Counted from the first letter of the stretch, positions 23,207-37,295 are shown. The stretch: DNA of 64,000 bases from Morinoia aosen (GCA_030386875.1 CM059556.1:40464964-40528963); one strand, 5' to 3'. Translations and numbers: made by a program. The notes: generated by a model from the sequence alone, not told the origin.

Positions 23207-23769
23207 AATTATTTAATTATAAATTAGTTTTAGCCTATCTTTAACACCACAAAGATATTCAAAGAGAGGAAGGATGTAGGCACCATTTGGTGGGGAGTTA
23301 AGGAAACGTAGAATCTAAGCACAAAGGGTGTTCCCGCAAGGGATCCCGTGCGCATAAAAACAATAAGATAAGAAGGAAGTTTATGAAACCAAATAAAAGT
23401 TGAAGAAGAAAGTCAGGGGTGCTGAAAAACACGACAGCAGTAAACTGAAAAAAGGTTGTCCGTAACAAAACAGAATTCACGAGGCTCACCACTGAGGCTC
23501 ATATTTGTGTGTGTTTATACGAAGCTCCCTATTCGCTCTGATCGAATTCGTAATGCGCGACACTCAAGAGCCTCGTAACTACCGTGGCGAATAGGAAATA
23601 AACATACACAAATATGAGACTCAGTGGTGAGCCTCGTACACACGTGTCGCGCCTCACGGCCGAAATGTCCCATAGTGTATAAGACCTTTTTTCTCAGCTA
23701 AGGACTTAACATCCCCCCGGGAGCGCTAATTCCCATAGATGCAATGGTTGTATCCCCCTGAAAGGGGTT
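23207..23769 (-). mobile_element. Family A copy interrupted by a foldback insertion
   Basis: The 5' and 3' parts match family A: ttagttttagcctatcttta, gtgttcccgcaagggatccc and gacagcagtaaactgaaaaa on the left; gggagcgctaattcccatag and gttgtatccccctga on the right. About 225 bp of unrelated sequence, including the palindromic element at 23479-23637, replaces the tttcaacaaaaagaaggcct segment. The copy belongs to the subfamily that carries the extra tgttcccgcaagggatcccg segment. Confidence 0.82.
23479..23637. mobile_element. Palindromic MITE nested in family A, 159 bp
   Basis: The left arm acgaggctcaccactgaggc, continuing tcatatttgtgtgtgtttat, is mirrored by the right arm aaacatacacaaatatgaga, then ctcagtggtgagcctcgt. 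Arms are about 40 to 50 bp with a short unpaired centre. No coding capacity. The target duplication is unclear. Confidence 0.78.
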
Positions 23770-24466
23770 TCTTTTTAGTGAAATAAAAAAGGTATTTATG
23801 AAAAAATATATCCAATACAAATAAAATAAGTGTAATTTTACCGAAAAATAATTATATTACAATATTCGTACATTAAGTTGCACTAGTAAATAGTGAATAG
23901 TATTAAAAATAGTATTGGTATGTTTTGGTGGAATTTTGTAATTTTTTGTGTAATATTTAATCAAATATATTTTATTTTCCGTAAATTTGATCAAACTTTC
24001 ACGATATATTCACTCATTAACGATATAGTGCATCATTACTTTCAGAACATCAAACAGTGGCAATCTACGCAATAAACTTATTGTTTCACTATTGCTTTGC
24101 TATATTACAATGTTTTAAAAACATATAAACATATTAAATTAGGAGTTAAATTGAATACAAATTATACTATAACAATCTTAGTATTTAATCCGTATTCAAA
24201 AGTTTTGTTGGTATTTATCACGTGTATTTGTCACGTGAGGTATTTATCCGGTGTAAGTATTCATCAAGGAAGGTTCGACCCACTAGATCAACTAGAAAAT
24301 GTTCTTAAAGAATATAACGTTATTAAGTCTGTCGATCAAACAAAACATTAGCCTAGTTTATTTTAAAAGATTTTTCCGTAGAGCTTTTTTTATGGAGTTT
24401 TTTACGAGCATTATGTGGAATAACACCTCCTACTACCACAACAGAACAGCAACTGAAAGTTCAGAG

Positions 24467-24656
24467 CAGAGATTCTTAACCTTTTTTGACAGTGACCCAA
24501 AATCTGATCTAAATAAAAAATTTCATTCTTACCATTATTATTATTGTTTTAAAAACAGGTTACTGTAGGTAAACAGGTTGCACAAGCCCTTAGCGACACA
24601 ATGAAATGGCTTGCCGACCCAACTTTGGGTCGCGACCCAGGGGTTAAGGACCACTG
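24467..24656. mobile_element. hAT-like MITE, about 190 bp
   Basis: The left end cagagattcttaacc pairs with the right end ggttaaggaccactg. These match the CAGNGGTTCTTAACC type of terminal repeat common in hAT non-autonomous elements. The adjacent acccaactttgggtcgcgac block is also typical. The 8-bp flanks (24459-24466 and 24657-24664) agree at only about half their positions, so the target duplication has decayed or the ends are slightly misplaced. Confidence 0.75.
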
Positions 24657-24669
24657 ATTTAGTCTTGCA

Positions 24670-27600
24670 TCTAAGAGAACCCAAATCTGTCAAAGAATAA
24701 AAATTTAAATTTCGCGAATTGGCGCTTTTTTTGTCTGATTGACAGAAGTGCGGTTGTTACCGACGTCTCATCTACAGGCCTGATCATAAAAATTGTTACG
24801 TCTCACCAGTGGTCCGAGATCTCCTGCCATTTGTAATGAATCTATCAGGCAAAATTAAGCTTGCTCTAATCTATCGTGGATTTCCATAGAATAGAATTTT
24901 AGGAAATTTTAGGAAAAGAACATTGGCACATCCCCTGTCAAATGAGCGTATGGAAAAATTCCGTTTTCTTCAACTATTTTAGACAGATAATAAATAAAAT
25001 AGAAGCGTTGTTTGACCTGTGTGTAGACAGAAAATAATACAGAAAATAATGTAATAAGACAGAAAATGAAAGCGTTGGCTAACTTTGGCCCGCGCCATCG
25101 GATCAAATAATTTGAACAAAGAAAATTTATTACTCACCCCCTTTTTTGCAATATCAGCAGGATTGGAATCCTAATTTCATCCCTGAACCCTAGAAGTTAG
25201 ACACGATAAGGCTATTTAATGCAATTTTCTTCTCTATGTTGATCTCATGTAACTCAAGATCGTCAAAAATCATAAATTGCATAGCTTAATTATCAAATAA
25301 AAAATGACAAAATTGGACACAAGGGTTTTAAAACACCCTTACCTACAATTTATTTCTTCCAAACGCTGCTCATCTCTCCTTGTCGATTGTGATTCCCTCC
25401 TTTTATCATAAATAAGTAAAAATACAAATTTATGTGCTTAATAAATAAATATTGCGAGCCTGTAAATATCTTTCCGCACAATGTGTAAAGTTTTCCATTA
25501 CTAACTAAATGTCACGGAAATTCTGACAGAAATAAATGTAGGAACGCATTTACCACCATAAAATGCTATTCAAAACTGCCTCCATGTTCGGACCACTAGT
25601 GTGACGTCATTGCTATGTCATCACGTGTAGGAGCAAGTCTGGAGATGCTGATATAGGAAGCCTTGGTGATATATAAAAATGCGACATTCAGATCTCGAAG
25701 TAATATGACCGAAAAACCTCTCCTTTGAACCTCTTCTGAGAAATTCGCCCCTCGTTTTACGGAAAAACTGACGTGAATACTATATTATTTACTAGCTACC
25801 GTCCTACAAATGACAATGTACACCAAGCTGATACTTTCTGTATACATTGAGAATTTATTCAAAAATAGAAATGTAGATACTTTGTACAGCACCATGCGCT
25901 AACTTTCTACCTCGAATGCTGAATGTACGTTGACACCTGTGCGTGAATTGCAATAAGAAAAAAGAAACTGGAACGATAAAGACCTGAAAGCCTCATGTCC
26001 CTCCTTGCAGGTCTCAGCAGCCATAGTCAAAGCTCGTTTTAACTAATGAGCTCCGGTTTCTAGTGGTGTTGAGGCTGCGTTGGAACTAATGAGAAAGCTC
26101 CTAATGAGAAACCTCCCTAACACTCCCCCAGGCAGATGACCAGAGTAAGTGGAGACCTCTCAAATTGTGAGCACAAGTAGTGAAAGCACTAGTATTCGTA
26201 TATCGCTTTCACTAGTTGGCACCAGTGTACCATGTGTTTCAAAAAGACGCAAGTTATCGTCCAATCATGATTTAAACATTTTTTTCGCAGAGCTTGCGAT
26301 GACTTTAGATTAAAAGCTACAGAACTGTCGAATTAGTTGAATTAGTTTACTCCGTTTCAGTGAATGTTGCGTCATACGTACATTTATTGTTCTAAAAATA
26401 AAATTTTTTTATAAATTCATCTAAAAAATTAGTCAATAAATTCACACGAAGCACTCGGAAAGAAATTTAAGAGGTACCAAAATGCTCGAGTTCGTGCATG
26501 GAGGCAAGTACCGAACATTTGCGTATGTGTTTGAGTTAAACATAAAATTATTCTACGACTGACATAACTTTTCATACGAATAAATTTGTCATGCTTTAAA
26601 GTAGTTTAAGACAGTAGCTTGAAACCTGAACATAATGTGAAGCTTGATGTATCGTAGCCGTAGAGTTATTTTGGAATGTCTCGAAATTTTAGATTTGAGT
26701 TGAATGTTATCAAATTTTTTCTTGTCTTAAAATACGTTCAGTTTCTTCTAAAATATTTTAGTTGTTCTTCAAACAGCTGTGCTATTTAATGAACGTTTTA
26801 CATACTACATCAGTGAAATTAATGGAATGTTAAAGTGTGTTTACAAGGAATAAAAATAAAAAACGAGCTATATTTCTTAGAAAGGTTTCTTCAGTTCAAC
26901 AGTAATAAATTTTATTTTAATTTGAATGTAGGAGATTTAGTTAGTGAATGTTTTACAAACTTAATTTTAGTTCTTTTGACAACTTAAGTAATATACAACA
27001 GTCCTTCTTGGATTTTGGTTGAAGATATAAGCTTAATGCGTCCTAACGTTGTCCTTTTGGTTGTCACGCTAGAGTACACTACATTTAACCTGCATAAAGT
27101 AGAGCTTCGTAAAATGATGACTTGTTAAGGAAATCGTTAAAGATTAGAACAAGAAAAGTAACTTTCAGTTTTCCTGCCAATAAGTATTCGAGAAGAGTGA
27201 TATCTTACAAATTATAGCTCATTTATTCCAAAAGAAGGGAAGCTTTTTACCTGGACTCTTTATTACATTTTGAGTTGATGCTATTTAAAATAATTTGCTT
27301 GAGAGGTTACTTCATAAGAAATTCAGGAAATTTGCACGGTTTGTAGACCACGTATTGAATCGCACGATCACTCTACGAAGAGTCTGAAAATATTTGCTGT
27401 TTTTCGATCGATCACTGTTGACGCGCACCAAACACGGACTGCACGGAATGACAACACATTTGCACTCACGCTATGCTACTCGGCTGCACGCTAAGCACAG
27501 TTCACTGTACACAAACGCAAAGCTAAACTGCATGTGATTTTTTCGAGTACATTGAACAACCTTGAATTCAGATGGCATGGAAATACAAATATTTGAGTCA

Positions 27601-27760
27601 AATTTCGTCGTTGGGTAATCATTTGCATGTTACAGAAGCTCAGAGACTGCGATCAGTTCACACTACGTCAGATGATGGATCGACTCTGTGATTAGACGCA
27701 GCGACGGCATGAAACGTCGGTCCTGACGTCACGTTCTCGGCTCATTGAGCCTCCGTCTAC
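24670..27760. other. Unannotated AT-rich intergenic DNA
   Basis: Three kilobases without an array, a recognisable element or a convincing exon. A perfect 10-bp inverted repeat, tagtgaaagc/gctttcacta, lies at 26178-26187 and 26205-26214. Confidence 0.5.
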
Positions 27761-27764
27761 ATAC

Positions 27765-27944
27765 AAGTTCATCTATTGATGTGTGTATACGCTTAGAAAA
27801 ATGCACGTCAGCTCAAGTTGGTTCAGGATTCCTGATACGTACGAAATACTCACCAAGTTCATCTCTGGACGTGTGTACGCGATTAAAAAAATGCTTGTCT
27901 GCTCAACTGGGTTCGGGATTCTAGAGAAGTTCGAAAATGCACCA
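27765..27944. repeat. 90-bp tandem duplication, two copies
   Basis: The phrase aagttcatct..tg.tgtgtgtacgc, then aaaaatgc..gtc.gctcaa, ttgggttcgggattc and cgaaat.c.cacc occurs at 27765 and 27855 with about 80 percent identity by eye. Confidence 0.85.
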
Positions 27945-28209
27945 CGAACTGTAGCTGAGTTACTAAGCTCTAGAACCTTCCAGATTGGTTGGTTTCGACA
28001 TCTTTTGCATGACGACGACAAAAATTCCATGTATCACTTATTGACTACATGAGAATACGAATAAAATGAAGGGCACCCAACCTGGAACAGAAGATGGAGT
28101 GGTACCCAAATAAGCAATGAGGAAAGGTTGCAACAATGGCGCCCTTTGAAGGGGCAATCGCATCCAATATTTCACATCCAGCCTATGTACAAAGAGAGTT
28201 CTCACTGAT

Positions 28210-31200
28210 ATTCAGCCCACCCGTATCCAGCCCACCCGTATCCAGTCCACTCGTATCCAGTCCCACTCGTATCCAGTCCCACTCGTATCCAGTCCCACTC
28301 GTATCCAGTCCCACTCGTATCCAGTCCCACTCGTATCCAGTCCCACTCGTATCCAGTCCCACTCGTATCCAGTCCCACTCGTATCCAGTCCCACTCGTAT
28401 CCAGTCCCACTCGTATCCAGTCCCACTCGTATCCAGTCCCACTCGTATCCAGTCCCACTCGTATCCAGTCCCACTCGTATCCAGTCCCACTCGTATCCAG
28501 TCCCACTCGTATCCAGTCCCACTCGTATCCAGTCCCACTCGTATCCAGTCCCACTCGTATCCAGTCCCACTCGTATCCAGTCCCACTCGTATCCAGTCCC
28601 ACTCGTATCCAGTCCCACTCGTATCCAGTCCCACTCGTATCCAGTCCCACTCGTATCCAGTCCCACTCGTATCCAGTCCCACTCGTATCCAGTCCCACTC
28701 GTATCCAGTCCCACTCGTATCCAGTCCCACTCGTATCCAGTCCCACTCGTATCCAGTCCCACTCGTATCCAGTCCCACTCGTATCCAGTCCCACTCGTAT
28801 CCAGTGCCACTCGTATCCAGTCCCACTCGTATCCAGTCCCACTCGTATCCAGTCCCACTCGTATCCAGTCCCACTCGTATCCAGTCCCACTCGTATCCAG
28901 TCCCACTCGTATCCAGTCCCACTCGTATCCAGTCCCACTCGTATCCAGTCCCACTCGTATCCAGTCCCACTCGTATCCAGTCCCACTCGTATCCAGTCCC
29001 ACTCGTATCCAGTCCCACTCGTATCCAGTCCCACTCGTATCCAGTCCCACTCGTATCCAGTCCCACTCGTATCCAGTCCCACTCGTATCCAGTCCACTCG
29101 TATCCAGTCCACTCGTATCCAGTCCACTCGTATCCAGTCCACTCGTATCCAGTACCACTCGTATCCAGTCCCACTCGTATCCAGTCCCACTCGTATCCAG
29201 TCCCACTCGTATCCAGTCCCACTCGTATCCAGTCCACTCGTATCCAGTCCCACTCGTATCCAGTCCACTCGTATCCAGTCCCACTCGTATCCAGTCCACT
29301 CGTATCCAGTCCACTCGTATCCAGTCCACTCGTATCCAGTCCTACTCGTATCCAGTCCTACTCGTATCCAGTCCACTCGTATCCAGTCCCACTCGTATCC
29401 AGTCCCACTCGTATCCAGTCCACTCGTATCCAGTCCCACTCGTATCCAGTCCCACTCGTATCCAGTCCCACTCGTATCCAGTCCCACTCGTATCCAGTCC
29501 ACTCGTATCCAGTCCACTCGTATCCATTCCACTCGTATCCATTCCACTCGTATCCAGTCCACTCGTATCCAGTCCCACTCGTATCCAGTCCCACTCGTAT
29601 CCAATCCCACTCGTATCCAGTCCCACTCGTATCCAGTCCCACTCGTATCCAGTCCCACTCGTATCCAGTCCCACTCGTATCCAGTCCCACTCGTATCCAG
29701 TCCCACTCGTATCCAGTCCCACTCGTATCCAGTCCCACTCGTATCCAGTCCCACTCGTATCCAGTCCCACTCGCATCCAGTCCCACTCGTATCCAGTCCC
29801 ACTCGTATCCAGTCCCACTCGTATCCAGTCCCACTCGTATCCAGTCCCACTCGTATCCAGTCCCACTCGTATCCAGTCCCACTCGTATCCAGTCCCACTC
29901 GTATCCAGTCCCACTCGTATCCAGTCCCACTCGTATCCAGTCCCACTCGTATCCAGTCCCACTCGTATCCAGTCCCACTCGTATCCAGTCCCACTCGTAT
30001 CCAGTCCCACTCGTATCCAGTCCCACTCGTATCCAGTCCCACTCGTATCCAGTCCCACTCGTATCCAGTCCCACTCGTATCCAGTCCCACTCGTATCCAG
30101 TCCCACTCGTATCCAGTCACACTCGTATCCAGTCACACTCGTATCCAGTCACACTCGTATCCAGTCACACTCGTATCCAGTCCACTCGTATCCAGTCCAC
30201 TCGTCCCCAGTCCACTCGTCCCCAGTCCACTCGTATCCAGTCCACTCGTATCCAGTCCCACTCGTATCCAGTCCCACTCGTATCCAGTCCCACTCGTATC
30301 CAGTCCACTCGTATCCAGTCCCACTCGTATCCAGTCCACTCGTATCCAGTCCCACTCGTATCCAGTCCACTCGTATCCAGTCCACTCGTATCCGGTCCCA
30401 CTCGTATCCAGTCCCACTCGTATCCAGTCCACTCGTATCCAATCCATTCGTATCCAGTCTACTCGTATCCAGTCCCACTCGTATCCAGTCCCACTCGTAT
30501 CCAGTCCCACTCATATCCAGTCCACTCGTATCCAGTCCCACTCGTATCCAGTCCCACTCGTATCCAGTCCCACTCGTATCCAGTCCCACTCGTATCCAGT
30601 CCACTCGTATCCAGTCCACTCGTATCCAGTCCACTCGTATCCAGTCCCACTCGTATCCAGTCCCACTCGTATCCAGTCCCACTCGTATCCAGTCCCACTC
30701 GTATCCAGTCCACTCGTATCCAGTCCCACTCGTATCCAGTCCCACTCGTATCCAGTCCACTCGTATCCAGTCCCACTCGTATCCAGTCCACTCGTATCCA
30801 GTCCCACTCGTATCCAGTCCCACTCGTATCCAGTCCCACTCGTATCCAGTCCCACTCGTATCCAGTCCCACTCGTATCCAGTCCCACTCGTATCCAGTCC
30901 ACTCGTATCCAGTCCACTCGTACCCAGTCCACTCGTACCCAGTCCACTCGTACCCAGTCCACTCGTACCCAGTCCCACTCGTATCCAGTCCCACTCGTAT
31001 CCAGTCCCACTCGTATCCAGTCCCACTCGTATCCAGTCCCACTCGTATCCAGTCCCACTCGTATCCAGTCCCACTCGTATCCAGTCCCACTCGTATCCAG
31101 TCCCACTCGTATCCAGTCCCACTCGTATCCAGTCCCACTCGTATCCAGTCCCACTCGTATCCAGTCCACTCGTATCCAGTCCACTCGTATCCAGTCCACT

Positions 31201-34200
31201 CGTATCCAGTCACACTCGTATCCAGTCACACTCGTATCCAGTCACACTCGTATCCAGTCACACTCGTATCCAGTCACACTCGTTTCCAGTCACACTCGTT
31301 TCCAGTCCACTCGTTTCCAGTCCACTCGTATCCAGTCCACTCGTATCCAGTCCACTCGTATCCAGTCCACTCGTACCCAGTCCACTCGTATCCAGTCCAC
31401 TCGTACCCAGTCCACTCGTACCCAGTCCACTCGTATCCAGTCCACTCGTATCCAGTCCACTCGTATCCAGTCCACTCGTATCCAGTCCACTCGTACCCAG
31501 TCACACTCGTACCCAGTCACACTCGTACCCAGTCACACTCGTATCCAGTCACACTCGTATCCAGTCACACTCGTATCCAGTCACACTCGTATCCAGTCAC
31601 ACTCGTATCCAGTCCCACTCGTATCCAGTCCCACTCGTATCCAGTCCCACTCGTATCCAGTCCCACTCGTATCCAGTCCACTCGTATCCAGTCCACTCGT
31701 ATCCAGTCCACTCGTATCCAGTCCACTCGTATCCAGTCCACTCGTACCCAGTCCACTCGTATCCAGTCCACTCGTATCCAGTCCACTCGTATCCAGTCCA
31801 CTCGTATCCAGTCCACTCGTTTCCAGTCCACTCGTATCCAGTCCACTCGTATCCAGTCCCACTCGTATCCAGTCCCACTCGTATCCAGTCCCACTCGTAT
31901 CCAGTCCCACTCGTATCCAGTCCACTCGTATCCAGTCCACTCGTATCCAGTCCACTCGTACCCAGTCCACTCGTATCCAGTCCACTCGTATCCATTCCAC
32001 TCGTATCCATTCCACTCGTATCCAGTCCACTCGTATCCAGTCCACTCGTATCCAGTCCACTCGTATCCAGTCCACTCGTATCCAGTCCACTCGTATCCAG
32101 TCCACTCGTATCCATTCCACTCGTATCCATTCCACTCGTATCCAGTCCACTCGTATCCAGTCCTACTCGTATCCAGTCCCATTCGTATCCAGTCCTACTC
32201 GTATCCAGTCCCACTCGTATCCAGTCCCACTCGTATCCAGTCCACTCGTATCCAGTCCACTCGTATCCAGTCCACTCGTATCCAGTCCACTCGTATCCAG
32301 TCCCACTCGTATCCAGTCCCACTCGTATCCAGTCCCACTCGTATCCAGTCCCACTCGTATCCAGTCCCACTCGTATCCATTCCACTCGTATCCATTCCAC
32401 TCGTATCCATTCCACTTGTATCCAGTCCACTCGTATCCAGTCCACTCGTATCCAGTCCACTCGTATCCAGTCCCACTCGTATCCAGTCCCACTCGTATCC
32501 AGTCCCACTCGTATCCAGTCCCACTCGTATCCAGTCCCACTCGTATCCAGTCCCACTCGTATCCAGTCCCACTCGTATCCAGTCCCACTCGTATCCAGTC
32601 CCACTCGTATCCAGTCCCACTCGTATCCAGTCCCACTCGTATCCAGTCCCACTCGTATCCAGTCCCACTCGTATCCAGTCCCACTCGTATCCAGTCCCAC
32701 TCGTATCCAGTCCCACTCGTATCCAGTCCCACTCGTATCCAGTCCCACTCGTATCCAGTCCCACTCGTATCCAGTCCCACTCGTATCCAGTCCCACTCGT
32801 ATCCAGTCCCACTCGTATCCAGTCCCACTCGTATCCAGTCCACTCGTATCCAGTCCACTCGTATCCAGTCCACTCGTATCCAGTCCACTCGTATCCAGTC
32901 CACTCGTATCCAGTCCCACTCGTATCCAGTCCCACTCGTATCCAGTCCCACTCGTATCCAGTCCCACTCGTATCCAGTCCCACTCGTATCCAGTCCCACT
33001 CGTATCCAGTCCCACTCGTATCCAGTCCCACTCGTATCCAGTCCCACTCGTATCCAGTATACTCGTATCCAGTCCCACTCGTATCCAGTCCCACTCGTAT
33101 CCAGTCCCACTCGTATCCAGTCCCACTCGTATCCAGTCACACTCGTATCCAGTCACACTCGTATCCAGTCACACTCGTATCCAGTCACACTCGTATCCAG
33201 TCACACTCGTATCCAGTCACACTCGTATCCAGTCACACTCGTATCCAGTCACACTCGTATCCAGTCCACTCGTATCCAGTCCACTCGTATCCAGTCCACT
33301 CGTATCCAGTCCACTCGTATCCAGTCCACTCGTATCCAGTCCACTCGTATCCAGTCCACTCGTATCCAGTCCACTCGTATCCAGTCCACTCGTATCCAGT
33401 CCACTCGTATCCAGTCCACTCGTATCCAGTCCACTCGTATCCAGTCCACTCGTATCCAGTCCACTCGTATCCAGTCCACTCGTATCCAGTCCACTCGTAT
33501 CCAGTCCCACTCGTATCCGGTCCCACTCGTATCCAGCCCACTCGTATCCAGTCCACTCGTATCCAATCCATTCGTATCCAGTCTACTCGTATCCAGTCCC
33601 ACTCGTATCCAGTCCACTCGTATCCAGTCCCACTCGTATCCAGTCCCACTCGTATCCAGTCCCACTCGTATCCAGTCCCACTCGTATCCAGTCCCACTCG
33701 TATCCAGTCCCACTCGTATCCAGTCCACTCGTATCCAGTCCACTCGTATCCAGTCCCACTCGTATCCAGTCCCACTCGTATCCAGTCCCACTCGTATCCA
33801 GTCCACTCGTATCCAGTCCCACTCGTATCCAGTCCCACTCGTATCCAGTCCACTCGTATCCAGTCCCACTCGTATCCAGTCCCACTCGTATCCAGTCCCA
33901 CTCGTATCCAGTCCACTCGTATCCAGTCCACTCGTATCCAGTCCACTCGTACCCAGTCCACTCGTACCCAGTCCACTCGTATCCAGTCCCACTCGTATCC
34001 AGTCCCACTCGTATCCAGTCCCACTCGTATCCAGTCCCACTCGTATCCAGTCCCACTCGTATCCAGTCCCACTCGTATCCAGTCCCACTCTTATCCAGTC
34101 CCACTCGTATCCAGTCCCACTCGTATTCAGTCCCACTCGTATCCAGTCCACTCGTATCCAGTCCACTCGTATCCAGTCCACTCGTATCCAGTCACACTCG

Positions 34201-36940
34201 TATCCAGTCACACTCGTATCCAGTCCACTCGTATCCAGTACACTCGTTTCCAGTACACTCGTTTCCAGTCCACTCGTATCCAGTCCACTCGTACCCAGTC
34301 CACTCGTACCCAGTCCACTCGTATCCAGTCCACTCGTATCCAGTCCACTCGTATCCAGTCCCACTCGTATCCAGTCCCACTCGTATCCAGTCCACTCGTA
34401 TCCAGTCCACTCGTACCCAGTCCACTCGTATCCAGTCCACTCGTATCCAGTCACACTCGTATCCAGTCACACTCGTATCCAGTCACACTCGTATCCAGTC
34501 CACTCGTATCCAGTCCACTCGTATCCAGTCCACTCGTATCCAGTCCACTCGTATCCAGTCCACTCGTATCCAGTCACACTCGTATCCAGTCACACTCGTA
34601 TCCAGTCCCACTCGTATCCAGTCCCACTCGTATCCAGTCCCACTCGTATCCAGTCCCACTCGTATCCAGTCCACTCGTATCCAGTCCACTCGTATCCAGT
34701 CCACTCGTATCCAGTCCACTCGTATCCAGTCCACTCGTACCCAGTCCACTCGTACCCAATCCACTCGTATCCAGTCCACTCGTATCCAGTCCACTCGTAT
34801 CCAGTCCACTCGTTTCCAGTCCACTCGTATCCAGTCCACTCGTATCCTATCCACTCGTATCCAGTCCCACTCGTATCCAGTCCACTCGTATCCAGTCCAC
34901 TCGTATCCAGTGCCACTCGTATCCAGTCCACTCGTATCCAGTCCACTAGTACCCAGTCCACTCGTACCCAGTCCACTCGTATCCAGTCCACTCGTATCCA
35001 GTCCACTCGTATCCAGTCCACTCGTACCCAGTCCACTCGTACCCAGTCCACTCGTATCCAGTCCACTCGTATCCAGTCCACTCGTATCCAGTCCACTCGT
35101 ATCCAGTCCACTCGTATCCAGTCCACTCGTATCCAGTCACACTCGTATCCAGTCACACTCGTATCCAGTCCACTCGTATCCAGTACACTCGTATCCAGTA
35201 CACTCGTTTCCAGTCCACTCGTATCCAGTCCACTCGTATCCAGTCCACTCGTACCCAGTCCACTCGTATCCAGTCCACTCGTATCCAGTCCACTCGTATC
35301 CAGTCCACTCGTATCCAGTCCCACTCGTATCCAGTCCACTCGTATCCAGTCCCACTCGTATCCAGTCCCACTCGTATCCAGTCCACTCGTATCCAGTCCA
35401 CTCGTATCCAGTCCACTCGTATCCAGTCCACTCGTATCCAGTCCACTCGTATCCAGTCCACTCGTATCCAGTCCACTCGTATCCAGTCCACTCGTATCCA
35501 GTCCACTCGTATCCAGTCACACTCGTATCCAGTCCACTCGTATCCAGTCCACTCGTATCCAGTCCCACTCGTATCCAGTCTCACTCGTATCCAGTCCACT
35601 CGTATCCAGTCACACTCGTATCCAGTCCACTCGTATCCAGTCCACTCGTATCCAGTCCACTCGTATCCAGTCACACTCGTATCCAGTCACACTCGTATCC
35701 AGTCACACTCGTATCCAGTCCACTCGTATCCAGTCCACTCGTATCCAGTCCACTCGCATCCAGTCCATTCGTATCCAGTCCACTCGTATCCAGTCACACT
35801 CGTATCCAGTCACACTCGTATCCAGTCACACTCGTATCCAGTCCACTCGTATCCAGTCCACTCGTATCCAGTCCACTCGTATCCAGTCCCACTCGTATCC
35901 AGTCCCACTCGTATCCAGTCCACTCGTATCCAGTCACACTCGTATCCAGTCACACTCGCATCCAGTCTCACTCGTATCCAGTCCCACTCGTATCCAGTCC
36001 CACTCGTATCCAGTCCCACTCGTATCCAGTCCACTCGTATCCAGTCCACTCGTATCCAGTCCACTCGTATCCAGTCCACTCGTACCCAGTCCACTCGTAC
36101 CCAGTCCACTCGTACCCAGTCCACTCGTACCCAGTCCACTCGTATCCAGTCCACTCGTATCCAGTCCACTCGTATCCAGTCTCACTCGTATCCAGTCTCA
36201 CTCGTATCCAGTCCCACTCGTATCCAGTCCCACTCGTATCCAGTCCACTCGTATCCAGTCCACTCGTACTCAGTCCACTCGTACCCAGTCCACTCGTATC
36301 CAGTCCACTCGTATCCAGTCCACTCGTATCCAGTCTCACTCGTATCCAGTCCCACTCGTATCCAGTCCCACTCGTATCCAGTCCACTCGTATCCAGTCCA
36401 CCCGTATCCAGTCCACTCGTATCCAGTCCACTCGTACCCAGTCCACTCGTACCCAGTCCACTCGTATTCAATCCACTCGTATCCAGTCCACTCGTATCCA
36501 GTCCACTCGTATCCAGTCCACTTGTTTCCAGTCCACTCGTATTCAGTTCTGTCGTATTCAGTTCTGTCGTATCCAGTTCTGTCGTATCTAGTTCACTCGT
36601 ATCCAGTCCACCCGTATCCAGTCCACCCGTATCCAGTCCACCCGTATCCGGTCTACCCGTATCCGGTCTACCCGTATCCGGTCTACCCGTATCCAGTCTA
36701 CCCGTATCCAGTCTACCCGTATCCAGTCTACCCGAATCCAGTCTACCCGTATCCAGTCTACCCGGATCCAGTCTACCCGTATCCAGTCTACCCGTATCCA
36801 GTCTACCCTTATCCAGTCTACCCTTATCCAGTCCACCCGTATCCGGTCCACCCGCATCCAGTCTCTCGCATCCAGTCTCTCGCATCCAGTCCACCCGTAG
36901 CCAATCTACACGTGTCCATGGAACTCATTTCCAGTCTCCA
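28210..36940. repeat. Giant 15/16-bp minisatellite (about 8.7 kb, over 500 units)
   Basis: Two unit lengths are intermixed: ccagtcccactcgtat (16 bp) and ccagtccactcgtat (15 bp). The left third is mostly uniform 16-mers. The centre and right mix both with variant clusters (cagtcacactcgtat, cgtacccagtc, cgtttccag, ccattccactcg). Beyond about 36,540 the units decay to cagttctgtcgtat, cagtctacccgtat and cagtctctcgcat, and they fade out by about 36,940. The unit contains no stop codon in any of six frames, which alone produces frames up to 2,942 codons. Blocks are duplicated internally (for example 30441 and 33565). Confidence 0.97.
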
Positions 36941-36964
36941 GTTTACAAGCTTTCAGTCCAATAA

Positions 36965-37286
36965 TTATAGTGATCAGCGACGTTTCTTAGCTTGTGAGCG
37001 AGCTCGTGCTCACCGACTGCATGGAACGGCGCTTTCATTCAGCAGAACTACGATGCACTTGCAATCTGCTCATCGATATGGGTGCTGCTTTGAAAAGAAG
37101 CCTTTGAAATCCATCTCTACACTCAACTGTAGCATTGAGACAGAAATTTAAAGTAAATTTACGAGGAAGTCACTACCGGGCCAATGGAGGTTTTTCGGTA
37201 GCAGTTGGAACAAATAAAGATGGTTTGGTACCAATTGGTCAGTTAAGGTCCTGCGATACTAGATGAAGTTTCGATATTAGTACTGC
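36965..37286. other. Unannotated flank of the giant minisatellite
   Basis: Unique-looking sequence between the array end and the next family A insertion. No gene recognised. Confidence 0.5.
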
Positions 37287-37295
37287 GATGTCAAT

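Noticed and set aside
28136..36964. An open frame of 2,942 codons, with other large frames on both strands
   Set aside because: The 15/16-bp unit lacks stop codons in all six frames, so length carries no information. Frames rotate with the 16-mers, there is no domain, and all frames are equally open.
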